Shown here: piece after piece, positions 1-5,914 of the stretch | Layout of the letters: each line of letters opens with the position of its first letter | Numbering within the stretch: position 1 is the stretch's first letter | From: an uncultured Desulfobacterales bacterium | Lineage (GTDB): Bacteria > Desulfobacterota > Desulfobacteria > Desulfobacterales > G020354645 | DNA length: 10,022 nt | NCBI GenBank assembly: GCA_947259865.1 | Contig: CAMYNZ010000223.1 | Span: 1 to 10,022, forward strand | Direction of reading: 5' to 3' | Notes under the pieces: model-generated | Databases searched by the model: none | Seen by the model: the letters and a program-made list of their open reading frames with translations, nothing else | Told to the model about the DNA's origin: nothing | Program-made: the position numbers and the translations under genes

Positions 1-237
1 ACTTTTTTCGACATCGTCCAGCTTTATGCGCAGCGTGTCGGAAAGATTCTCGGACTGTTCGGCCTGCTCGCGATATCGCTTCGCATCCAGCTCGTACTGC
101 TGGCGACTATTCTCTGTACGGTTGCCCAAGGAATATTGGTGGATCGATTGGCAGAGCGGGCCCGTTTTCCAAGGACTATCTTCCGGTCGCTGCGGCTTTT
201 TGGAATACCCAGGAACCCGATAGATGCCGCAACGCAT
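1..237 (-). CDS. Partial hypothetical protein with coiled-coil segment (N-terminal part only)
   Basis: This minus-strand frame is open from an ATG at 237 to the window edge (79 codons, no stop), so only the N-terminus is visible. The first 40 or so residues are rich in Pro, Gly and Lys and contain SPWKTGPLCQSIHQYS. From about residue 45 the chain becomes strongly charged and helical (RQQYELDAKRYREQAEQ, then LRIKLDDVEK), which looks like a real coiled coil. The start is chosen because it is the only in-frame ATG before a stop near 337; only a weak GAG lies upstream of it. I do not recognise the family. The complementary plus-strand frame (1-270) is also open and hydrophobic, which is expected opposite a charged helix, so the strand choice is a judgement. 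Function unknown. Confidence 0.45.
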   Translation of the reverse strand, partial: MRCGIYRVPGYSKKPQRPEDSPWKTGPLCQSIHQYSLGNRTENSRQQYELDAKRYREQAEQSENLSDTLRIKLDDVEKS

Positions 238-390
238 GGTCTCAATTGTCGGTATGCTGTTTGGCGGCGCTGAGTTGATATTTATCGTCTTGGTCCTGGG
301 TTCGTGCCTGCAGATTTTTTCATTGTGCGGTTACCGATAGAAGTAGTTTGAAAACCCCATCCAAACCCAACAGTCCGCCAGAGATCATGG

Positions 391-476
391 GCGGATTAAT
401 CCACCACCGTACTTCGGCGGATTAATCCACCACCGTACTTCGGCGGATTAATCCGCTACCGTACTTCAGCGGATAA
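391..476. repeat. 26-bp tandem repeat array carrying palindromes
   Basis: Three full 26-bp units start at 391, 417 and 443, and a degenerate fourth begins at 469 (GCGGATAA). Units 1 and 2 are identical; unit 3 differs at three positions. Each full unit opens with the perfect 10-bp palindrome GGATTAATCC, which in unit 3 extends to the 14-bp palindrome GCGGATTAATCCGC. The rest of each unit is CACCGTACTT-like. The spacing is about two and a half helical turns. The array ends about 30 bp before a strong promoter, so regulator binding is possible, but a simple slippage-expanded repeat is equally possible. Confidence 0.85.
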
Positions 477-508
477 CGTTCATTTTAGGCGCTCGCCCTT
501 TTCACCTC

Positions 509-538
509 TTGATATTCCAGGTCTTTATATGGTATAAT
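509..538 (+). promoter_or_regulatory. Sigma-70-type promoter with extended -10
   Basis: TTGATA (509-514, 5/6 match to the -35 consensus) is followed after 18 bp by a perfect TATAAT (533-538). TG at 530-531 gives an extended -10 (TGGTATAAT). The predicted start is near 545, just before the small membrane-protein ORF. It lies immediately downstream of the palindromic tandem array. Confidence 0.6.
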
Positions 539-556
539 CTACTAAAATAATTATAG

Positions 557-793
557 ATGCTCAAAAACACCATTGCTTTTCTTATGATTCTCGATTCTTC
601 AATTACCAGAATACTGACGGTGCCGAAAATGAATCCCATCCCAAAAGGGGTAAAGCCCGCCATTGTTTTAATTGTGCTGGTGATCTGGTCGCTCGTAACC
701 ACACTCAATCGTTCGATCTCCGTTCCGATCTATTTTTTAGGAAGTACTATCTGGCTGGCTGCAGGTTATGCCTGGTATAAGCTGGGTCACTAA
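557..793 (+). CDS. Small hypothetical membrane protein
   Basis: The frame encodes 78 residues that I do not recognise as a family. The C-terminal 54 residues look most protein-like: a short basic lead (NPIPKGVKP), a hydrophobic helix (AIVLIVLVIWSLVTTL), a polar turn (NRSIS) and a second helix (VPIYFLGSTIWLAAGYAWY) ending in KLGH. This suggests two transmembrane segments in the inner membrane. Two starts are possible. ATG 557 is given here; it lies only about 12 nt from the predicted transcription start and has no Shine-Dalgarno sequence. ATG 629 would give a 54-residue protein with an 84-nt leader and an equally poor ribosome site. It stands alone, behind a strong promoter and the palindrome array. 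The function cannot be inferred. Confidence 0.5.
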   Translation: MLKNTIAFLMILDSSITRILTVPKMNPIPKGVKPAIVLIVLVIWSLVTTLNRSISVPIYFLGSTIWLAAGYAWYKLGH

Positions 794-890
794 ATACAGA
801 ATGGTCTACAATTTGGTAGCGGCCGGGTTCATCAAAAAAAGTCATTTCCAGATGGAAACTGATTAAGATCAGGCCCTATGCCTTTGAGTC

Positions 891-1033
891 GAAACGGGTT
901 CAAAACCCCAGGTTAGGTTCAAGGGCAAGGCGCAAACCGAGGAAAAAGCGCAGCATACACGGTAGTATGTGAGCATTTTGAAGAGGTTTGCAACGCAGCT
1001 ATTGGACCTTAAATGGGGTTTTGAAACCATTTC
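891..1033. repeat. 143-bp symmetric palindromic element (MITE/REP-like)
   Basis: The ends are 20-bp inverted repeats matching at 18 of 20 positions: GAAACGGGTTCAAAACCCCA at 891-910 and the complement of GAAATGGTTTCAAAACCCCA at 1014-1033. The interior is also an imperfect inverted repeat: GCAAACC is mirrored by GGTTTGC, and the centre is CATAC (954-958), a 6-nt loop, then GTATG (965-969). The axis of the central hairpin and the midpoint of the ends both fall near 962. There is no ORF. The right end overlaps the first base of the stop triplet of the neighbouring minus-strand gene, so the transcript of that operon runs into the hairpin. I infer a dispersed non-autonomous element; other genomic copies cannot be seen from here. 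Confidence 0.7.
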
Positions 1034-1746
1034 TAGTGGGGGCTCCACACCTCTTCCTCAAAAAAATCATCCTTAAGTCCCACGTTTATTTTGTAATCTG
1101 AATAACGAAGATAAACAACGCCGGTTATTCCCTCCCCTTTTTTTAATTTATTCTTGTCTATTTCTATAGGCCTTCCGATGAATTTTAAAGGTATTTTGAA
1201 ATGTCGCACCTCAAATGTAACCTTCATTTCCGAGGGCAGGATATCGCTTCGGGCGCCATAGCTAAAATCAATGGTGTAGCTTCCGTCTGAGCGGGTATTG
1301 TTTTCGACTTTTGAAATAACAAACAATTCGGTATCCAGCCAGATGGTCGAAAGAACGATATCCGCACGCTTTTTTAAGGGTATGACTTTGATAATGTAAT
1401 GCTTTCTCTGATCAATATACTCGTATCCGGTAATAATAGCCGTAAAATCCCTTTTTAGAATGTTGCGCAGGGAGAAATTGAGACCTTTCTGGGGAAGCAT
1501 AATAAATTCATCCGATTCGAACTTTATCTTCTGGGGGTGCTTGTAATACATGACCGCATGTTTTACGGGCATATTGATAAAATCCACATCGAGTTCTATC
1601 TCAATATTTACTTGATAATCATTAATTCTTTCATGTTTTGCCAGCGCGGTTTTCAATATCTGGTTGGCGTCTCCCTGCTGGGCCTGGGCCTGGCTAAAGC
1701 TGATAACCACAAACATAGTAATCGACATGAAGAGCAGGCGTTTCAT
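1033..1746 (-). CDS. LolA-like periplasmic (outer-membrane lipoprotein-sorting fold) protein
   Basis: The predicted 237-residue exported protein begins with a signal peptide (MKRLLFMSITMFVVISFSQ, cleavage expected after AQA near residue 22). The mature part resembles the LolA/LolB-fold family annotated as outer membrane lipoprotein-sorting proteins. It has an N-terminal helix of the type ILKTALAKHERINDY, then long amphipathic beta strands, with family-like stretches at FIMLPQKGLNFS (about 81-92), IVLSTIWLDTELFVISKVE (130-148) and GVVYLRYSDYKINVGL near the C-terminus. ATG 1746 is chosen because it places the signal peptide at the N-terminus; a TTG at 1779 would add 11 residues and lie only 2 bp after the permease stop. 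It is third in an operon with an ABC ATPase and an ABC-2 permease. It probably binds a lipid, lipoprotein or other hydrophobic molecule in the periplasm. It is not a typical LolA, and its exact ligand is unknown. Confidence 0.8.
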   Translation of the reverse strand: MKRLLFMSITMFVVISFSQAQAQQGDANQILKTALAKHERINDYQVNIEIELDVDFINMPVKHAVMYYKHPQKIKFESDEFIMLPQKGLNFSLRNILKRDFTAIITGYEYIDQRKHYIIKVIPLKKRADIVLSTIWLDTELFVISKVENNTRSDGSYTIDFSYGARSDILPSEMKVTFEVRHFKIPLKFIGRPIEIDKNKLKKGEGITGVVYLRYSDYKINVGLKDDFFEEEVWSPH

Positions 1747-1781
1747 TGCATTTATGATGCTTTCAACCGTTGTGTTCAAAA

Positions 1782-2618
1782 TCAGGACAATATATCCTTT
1801 CGCTTAAAACTAAACACGGTCACGGAGTAGAAGAACAGAATATGAAAAAGCAAAATGACCACGGCTATGAGGATCTCTTTATAGTTAATATCAAAATAAA
1901 AGAAAAGCTGCCAGGTATCAAGATATGTGGTCAAAAGGAAGGGTTTTATGGCCCGGAACACTGCCAAATCCAGGGTGGATATCATCGTAAAGATAATCAG
2001 GATCGCCATTGTGGTGATGATGGGACCAAGAGAATTGCTGGACAAGCTTGAAAAAAGCAATGACAGTGCCGCTATGGTTGTCATGCTCAAAAAACCGAGC
2101 GCATAGGCAGCGGCGAATCGCCACAGAATATCATTTTCCTCAAAAATATTTATGCCCCCCAGAAAAACCATCAGATCGCCTTTGCCGAAGATCAAAAGGC
2201 CCAATCCGATACTCAGCATAGCCAGAAAGATGACTATCACCAGGGTGTAGACCAGGGCGGCAATATATTTGGCTGTCACCAGACTGAAGCGACTCACCGG
2301 CCTGGTCAGCAGAACGCGGAAAGTACCTGCATTGGCTTCGCCGGCCAGGAGGTCGCCTGTAACGATCACAATCAGCAGGGGGACATGCACCCATAGAAAG
2401 TTTAAAACAAGGTAGGAGACCATATATCCATTTACAAGGTTTCCCTGGAGCAAAAAGGATTGCTTCAGATTCCGGGTCACATAATCGAGCATCTCCTGGC
2501 CCTCGTATAGCGCGGCCAGCTTCACAATCATCACAATGATAAAGACAGCGATGAAGGCGATATAACTTCGCCGGCGGGCAAATATTTTATACAGCTCTAT
2601 ACGCGTGAGTCTTAACAT
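1782..2618 (-). CDS. ABC-2 type transporter permease
   Basis: The 278-residue integral membrane protein has about six hydrophobic helices, roughly at 18-37, 64-88, 118-143, 170-195, 198-215 and 250-268. The short cytoplasmic N-terminus is basic (LRLTRIELYKIFARRR), as is usual for ABC-2 permeases. The loop after the second helix carries the family hallmark GDLLAGEANAGTFRVLLTRP followed by VSR, the coupling region that contacts the ATPase. Its ATG lies 1 nt after the TGA of the ATPase gene, so translation is probably coupled. With the ATPase it would form a homodimeric inner-membrane exporter or flippase of the BcrB/NatB/multidrug type. The substrate is not deducible. The downstream LolA-like gene hints at a hydrophobic or lipid-linked cargo; this is inference only. 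Confidence 0.93.
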   Translation of the reverse strand: MLRLTRIELYKIFARRRSYIAFIAVFIIVMIVKLAALYEGQEMLDYVTRNLKQSFLLQGNLVNGYMVSYLVLNFLWVHVPLLIVIVTGDLLAGEANAGTFRVLLTRPVSRFSLVTAKYIAALVYTLVIVIFLAMLSIGLGLLIFGKGDLMVFLGGINIFEENDILWRFAAAYALGFLSMTTIAALSLLFSSLSSNSLGPIITTMAILIIFTMISTLDLAVFRAIKPFLLTTYLDTWQLFFYFDINYKEILIAVVILLFHILFFYSVTVFSFKRKDILS

Positions 2619-2619
2619 A

Positions 2620-3534
2620 TCATGTCAGATTCAAAAAATAATCTTCGAGTCGTTGTTGCTGCTCTATGGCGTTGACCATAATTCCTTTTTCATTCAGGTA
2701 CCTGTTGATGAGAGGCACAAGTTCCCGTTTGCAAAAAACGTTTAACGCAGGGCCTTCGAGTTCGGCGGCGCTTATATCAAAATTACTCTCCTTTATGTAT
2801 CGAATGGCCCTTTGGGGCGCGTCCACCTGGAATCTCGTGTGGAAATGATGTTCCAGCAATAGCTCCTCGACGGAGCCCTCAACAACCTTGCGGCCATTGT
2901 TTATAATGATCATTCTGGTGGATAATTGCTCAATTTCATTCAGTTGATGGGATGAGAGCAAGATCGTTTTGTGCAATTCTGCATTGAGATATCTGATCAG
3001 TTCCCGAACATCTTTGACCCCGGCCGGATCAAGACCGATACCGGGTTCATCCAGTATCAGCAACTCCGGGTCGTGTATCAAGGCCTGGGCAATGCCCAAC
3101 CGTTGTTTCATGCCCTTGGAATAGGTTTTGACTCTGCTCAGGGCTCTTTTTTCCAGGCCTACCAAATCCAGAACTTCCGAAATTCGCTCCGGGGAAACCG
3201 GTTCGCCTGTGTAAAACGACAGCAGCTCCAGATTTTTGTAGGCGCTCAGGTATTCATAGAAGTCGGGCTCTTCGACCAGGGCACCAATCCGACCCAATAT
3301 TTTTTTGTAGTGTTGTTTGAGAGGTAACCCGAAAATTTCAATTTTTCCTTCGTCAGCCCTTATCAGAGAGAGCAGCATGCGGATGGTGGTGCTTTTGCCG
3401 GATCCATTTGGTCCCAGAAAACCGTATACATCTCCGCCAAACACCTCCAGACTCAAATGATCCACAGCCTGTATATCTTTCAGCCGTTTGCTGATCCTTT
3501 GGACTCTTATAATGGGCGCTTTGTCATTCGTCAT
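2620..3534 (-). CDS. ABC transporter ATP-binding protein (ABC-2 exporter type)
   Basis: The 304-residue cytoplasmic ATPase has all nucleotide-binding motifs: Walker A GPNGSGKST at 41-49, a Q-loop-region stretch ALVEEPDFY at 85-93, signature YSKGM at 138-142, Walker B LLILDE at 158-163, D-loop region GLDP at 167-170 and the switch His in SSHQL (H196). The YSKGM signature and the EEPDFY segment are typical of the drug/bacitracin-resistance (BcrA/CcmA-like) group that pairs with ABC-2 permeases. DEPGIGLDP replaces the commoner DEPTNGLDP. Residues from about 225 on form a C-terminal accessory domain. It is the first gene of the three-gene unit. The start codon is preceded by only a weak Shine-Dalgarno sequence. 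The leader contains palindromes that may regulate it. It energises the permease encoded next; the substrate is unknown. Confidence 0.96.
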   Translation of the reverse strand: MTNDKAPIIRVQRISKRLKDIQAVDHLSLEVFGGDVYGFLGPNGSGKSTTIRMLLSLIRADEGKIEIFGLPLKQHYKKILGRIGALVEEPDFYEYLSAYKNLELLSFYTGEPVSPERISEVLDLVGLEKRALSRVKTYSKGMKQRLGIAQALIHDPELLILDEPGIGLDPAGVKDVRELIRYLNAELHKTILLSSHQLNEIEQLSTRMIIINNGRKVVEGSVEELLLEHHFHTRFQVDAPQRAIRYIKESNFDISAAELEGPALNVFCKRELVPLINRYLNEKGIMVNAIEQQQRLEDYFLNLT

Positions 3535-3555
3535 TGCCGGGCTTTCTGAGTATGA

Positions 3556-3581
3556 CCGTCATTATGACGGATATTCATCCG
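3556..3581 (-). promoter_or_regulatory. Two adjacent inverted repeats in the ABC operon leader (operator-like)
   Basis: CCGTCATTATGACGG (3556-3570) has perfect 7-bp arms around one central base. It overlaps CGGATATTCATCCG (3568-3581), which has 5-bp arms and a 4-nt spacer. Both lie 22-47 nt upstream of the ATPase start codon, downstream of the candidate promoter. They could be regulator sites or a leader RNA hairpin; no specific regulator can be named. Confidence 0.4.
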
Positions 3582-3625
3582 ATAATTTGCTTTTGTAAAT
3601 AAAGTTTTCCGACACCGGATTGATA

Positions 3626-3654
3626 TTTATATCAGTCTGTGCGGTCGTCGGCAA
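3626..3654 (-). promoter_or_regulatory. Candidate promoter of the ABC/LolA-like operon
   Basis: Read on the minus strand, TTGCCG (3654-3649, 4/6 match) is followed after 17 bp by TATAAA (3631-3626, 5/6 match). The -10 lies inside a perfect palindrome, TGATATTTATATCA (3621-3634), which could be an operator overlapping the promoter. The leader to the ATPase ATG would be about 85 nt. Confidence 0.4.
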
Positions 3655-3751
3655 GAGGCTTCTACCCTGCAAGTGATTTCAAAAACTCATTTTATCCGCC
3701 TCTGGTGGGCTGGGGCCCAACAGATGTGTCGACCTGCAAATTTAGATGCTA

Positions 3752-3961
3752 ATTAAACCAGGGGTCGGGGAGTTTTTTGACGAGGTGGCTGCATGAATCA
3801 TCAGCGACTGCATCGTGCAAACTCATGCATAAGGGGTCGTAGCCAAAGAACAGCGATTAGACATTATAAAAATAGGTTAGGGGTAAACGATTTCGCTGCT
3901 GATAATTCATTCCGCTATTATCAAAGGTTGGCAGGAAAAATTCCCCGACCCCTGAATTAAT
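3752..3961. mobile_element. Palindromic MITE-like element, copy 1 (internally deleted)
   Basis: The element is bounded by inverted repeats: AGGGGTCGGGGA at 3760-3771 and TCCCCGACCCCT at 3942-3953. The symmetry extends outward through ATTAA on both sides and inward through a run of T or A. Further in, ATCGTGCA (3812-3819) and AGCCAAAGAACAG lie in the left arm. A near-identical left half is found at 9771 onward (about 3 mismatches over 107 bp). Compared with that copy, this one lacks about 79 bp at a junction near 3887, including most of the right arm. There is no ORF and no transposase. GGGGTCGGGGA-type ends are reminiscent of elements moved in trans by IS200/REP-associated transposases, but that link is an inference. 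Confidence 0.75.
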
Positions 3962-4038
3962 CGCCGCAAGATGCTTCTCCCACTCTCCCAATTGAATGGG
4001 TTTTATTTAAACATAAGCGAGTTTGAAAATTGGTGGGA

Positions 4039-4113
4039 GTGGCTTTGACCCGGCTGCTTTCGACAAGCTCCGGCCCCGAGCGTGCCGGGGGAAGCTCGTC
4101 GCAGGTCAGCCAC
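4039..4113. repeat. 75-bp imperfect hairpin element
   Basis: GTGGCT at 4039-4044 pairs with AGCCAC at 4108-4113. Further in, GACC pairs with GGTC, and CGACAAGCT pairs with AGCTCGTCG with one mismatch. The GC-rich loop is around 4070-4090. This is distinct in sequence from the element at 3752-3961. It may be a REP-type repeat or a structured RNA. There is no T-run, so it is not a classical terminator. Confidence 0.6.
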
Positions 4114-4134
4114 GAGGTGTATGGTCATAAAGAT

Positions 4135-4198
4135 TTGGCATTTTGATTGGATGCCAAGTGTGAAATAAATTACATATAAATGGGAAGTATATTTCCCA
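4135..4198. other. Two short hairpins in the AT-rich intergenic tail
   Basis: TTGGCAT (4135-4141) pairs with ATGCCAA (4151-4157) across a 9-nt loop. TGGGAA (4181-4186) pairs with TTCCCA (4193-4198) across 6 nt. They lie in the non-coding stretch 3962-4282, where no gene is supported. They may be regulator sites or chance palindromes. Confidence 0.3.
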
Positions 4199-4282
4199 AT
4201 TAAAAAACCGGTATTTTTTTTATATAACCGAATCCCCGGCAATTCAGCTTCAACAGCGTTTTTTCTTCACGGGCTGCTTTTT

Positions 4283-4299
4283 TTGCACAATATTTGCAT
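4283..4299 (+). promoter_or_regulatory. Sigma-54-like promoter candidate
   Basis: TTGCACA, four bases, then TTGCA matches the sigma-54 (RpoN) -24/-12 pattern TGGCACG-N4-TTGCA with the correct spacing (conserved G at 4285, C at 4297, 12 apart). The first G of the -24 GG pair is T here, which normally weakens the site. The predicted start, near 4309, would leave a 40-nt leader before the collagen-like gene. Confidence 0.35.
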
Positions 4300-4348
4300 C
4301 CTACTGCTTTTACTACATAGGCCTATGTTGGAGGGGAGGAAATCGGCT

Positions 4349-5566
4349 ATGAAGAAAGTCATTATTTTTATTGGGTTAATATCTATTTTTTTAATTTCTA
4401 CAAGTATTCCAGCGTTTGCCAAAAAGCCAGTAAATTTTGGGTGCCGCAGTATATTTAGCGGCAAGGTTCGCATCGTTAGCAGTCTCCGGCGATGCAGGTT
4501 TTTTGAGTTCCCGGTTGTCATACCCATATTAAAACCACCGGGATTGGCCGTACCGGCCGGCTCACAGGGCCCCCAGGGAGAACCGGGTCCTGCCGGTCCA
4601 CAGGGCCCCCAGGGAAAGATTGGGCCTGCCGGTCTGTCAGGACCTGAGGGACCTCAGGGTCCGCCGGGCGTGCAAGGTCCGTCCGGACCACCGGGGATAT
4701 CACCGAACCAATTGTGTCCCGTTGGTACATTCCTCGTGGGAATTGATGCTGAGGGCGGCCTTGTCTGTGATCCGATCAATTTTCCACCGCTTGCCAAGGC
4801 CCAGGTGAGTCCAACCGCAGGGATTGCTCCATTGCAAGTGAGTTTTGCCGCCGGCGAGTCTTTTGACCTCGATGGTGATCTGCCACTGTCTTTTGAATGG
4901 GATTTTGGAGACGGCAGTACCAGCCAGGAAGAATCTCCGGTGCATACATACACAACTGCCGGTATATTTACAGCGACAATCACTGTGACCGATTCCAGAG
5001 GCGCAACATCTGCCCCATTTACATTAGAAGTCGAGATGCAGGAGGACCTCGGGCCTCTCACACCAAGTACCCAGGGTGATTTGGTGATTACCGAAATCAT
5101 GACAACCCCGGCATCCCTGGCTGAAATCGTCGGTGAATATTTTGAAGTTTTCAACCCCACCGCGACTCCATTTACGCTACGCGGATGTAGTATTTCAAAC
5201 AGCAACGGAGTTTCTCATGATATTACCACCGATGTCATCATCGATCCCGGTGTTTATGCTGTTTTAGCCACCACCGCTGATGCAGCCCCCCCAGCCGGGC
5301 CTGACTATGTCTACGGCACTGAATTCCGCCTTACTGAGCCTGCAGACACAATAGAGCTGACCTGCAACGATGATGATATCGACACGGTGGTCTATGACAA
5401 TTCGTTTCCCGTTGCGCGTGGAACCAGCATGAACCTGCACCCCGGTGCTTCGGATGCCGTCGGCAATGATTTTAGTAACCACTGGTGCAGTACGCCACTG
5501 TTTGCCGACACATTAGGGGGCGGCGATGTGGGTACTCCCGGTGACGCCAATGGCGACTGCTTCTAA
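4349..5566 (+). CDS. Exported collagen-like protein with PKD and lamin-tail domains
   Basis: The predicted protein is 405 residues. Residues 1-24 form a signal peptide (KK, hydrophobic core, PAFA cleavage site). Residues 71-118 are 16 uninterrupted Gly-X-Y triplets ([12 protein letters not shown] and similar), i.e. a short collagen-like triple-helix segment. A Cys-bounded link ([18 protein letters not shown]) follows. Residues about 150-230 form a PKD domain with WDFGDGS (184-190) and the [17 protein letters not shown] strand. From about 243 to the end is a lamin-tail (LTD-like) domain with [24 protein letters not shown] and a final Asn/His/Trp/Cys-rich stretch. The ATG at 4349 is chosen over an upstream in-frame ATG at 4283 because it has GGGGAGGA 8 nt upstream and starts the signal peptide. 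It is probably a secreted or surface structural/adhesive protein. No anchor, sorting signal or catalytic motif is visible, so the role is unknown. Confidence 0.88.
   Translation: MKKVIIFIGLISIFLISTSIPAFAKKPVNFGCRSIFSGKVRIVSSLRRCRFFEFPVVIPILKPPGLAVPAGSQGPQGEPGPAGPQGPQGKIGPAGLSGPEGPQGPPGVQGPSGPPGISPNQLCPVGTFLVGIDAEGGLVCDPINFPPLAKAQVSPTAGIAPLQVSFAAGESFDLDGDLPLSFEWDFGDGSTSQEESPVHTYTTAGIFTATITVTDSRGATSAPFTLEVEMQEDLGPLTPSTQGDLVITEIMTTPASLAEIVGEYFEVFNPTATPFTLRGCSISNSNGVSHDITTDVIIDPGVYAVLATTADAAPPAGPDYVYGTEFRLTEPADTIELTCNDDDIDTVVYDNSFPVARGTSMNLHPGASDAVGNDFSNHWCSTPLFADTLGGGDVGTPGDANGDCF
4563..4615 (+). repeat. Internal direct repeat in the Gly-X-Y region
   Basis: CACAGGGCCCCCAGGGA occurs exactly at 4563-4579 and 4599-4615, 36 bp apart (four Gly-X-Y triplets). 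The following CCTGCCGG is also repeated with the same period. This suggests the collagen-like segment grew by duplication of a 36-bp unit and may vary in length between strains. Confidence 0.8.
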
Positions 5567-5659
5567 AACCAATGATGCCCCGGAAAATTTGCCTGTCCGG
5601 CGTGATCGGCCGGCCGGCATGGAACGGAGATATACTTGATGATAACTTGAGGATTCAAC

Positions 5660-5866
5660 ATGATTTCGTTATGGCAATTACTATCATTAGAAGACATGGG
5701 CGGCAGACGCCGGTTTATCGATAGAAGAGGGTATACATCTGAAGGCTATTTATCTGAAAGACGGAACAACTCTGATCGTCGCAGCAGATTCGATCGCCGA
5801 TGCAGCCTGGGATGTACAATAAGAAGAACTTTTGAACGTAGAGGATTATTTAAAACCCTTTCCTAA
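5660..5866 (+). CDS. Small arginine-rich protein with repeated RR motifs
   Basis: The 68-residue protein has 16 arginines, mostly in pairs after an acidic residue or an aromatic/hydrophobic one: GGRRRFIDRR, SERR, SDRR, RFDRR, TIRR and FERR. Two Cys (48, 52) lie in the middle. The N-terminus is hydrophobic (ISLWQLLSL) but too short for a confident signal peptide. The start is supported by GAGGA (5649-5653) 6 nt before the ATG, and a strong terminator follows the stop closely, so the gene looks genuine. It may be cotranscribed with the collagen-like gene 93 bp upstream. DRR/ERR-type repeats occur in short uncharacterised proteins of related bacteria and beside the RxxxR motif of PilZ proteins, but no PilZ core is present. 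The function is unknown; nucleic-acid or ligand binding through the basic face is speculative. Confidence 0.65.
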   Translation: MISLWQLLSLEDMGGRRRFIDRRGYTSEGYLSERRNNSDRRSRFDRRCSLGCTIRRTFERRGLFKTLS

Positions 5867-5888
5867 TAGTTGTATTTTTTCTTATGAG

Positions 5889-5914
5889 CAGGGCCGTTTG
5901 GCCCTGTTTTTTTT
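5889..5914 (+). terminator. Intrinsic (rho-independent) terminator
   Basis: CAGGGCC (5889-5895), loop GTTT, GGCCCTG (5900-5906) and eight T residues form a textbook terminator 22 bp after the stop of the arginine-rich gene. It closes the collagen-like/Arg-rich transcription unit. Confidence 0.93.

Noticed and set aside
1..270. Plus-strand open frame with hydrophobic helix-like translation
   Set aside because: It is exactly codon-antiphase to the charged coiled-coil frame on the minus strand, which naturally yields a hydrophobic mirror. It lacks a start in the window, and the minus frame looks more like a real protein.
254..340. 28-residue plus-strand ORF with one transmembrane-like helix (MLFGGAELIFIVLVLG), loosely like a TatA N-terminus
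   Set aside because: Too short, no ribosome-binding site, lacks the rest of TatA; more likely chance or a decayed fragment.
391..476. Possible CRISPR array
   Set aside because: The units are contiguous 26-bp tandem repeats with no unique spacers and no cas genes nearby.
4003..4242. 79-residue minus-strand ORF
   Set aside because: It runs through the 75-bp hairpin and AT-rich non-coding DNA, has no family-like features and no ribosome-binding site.
4654..5205. 183-residue minus-strand ORF antisense to the collagen-like gene
   Set aside because: It is a shadow of the GC-structured Gly-X-Y and PKD coding sequence; the sense product has clear domains and a signal peptide.
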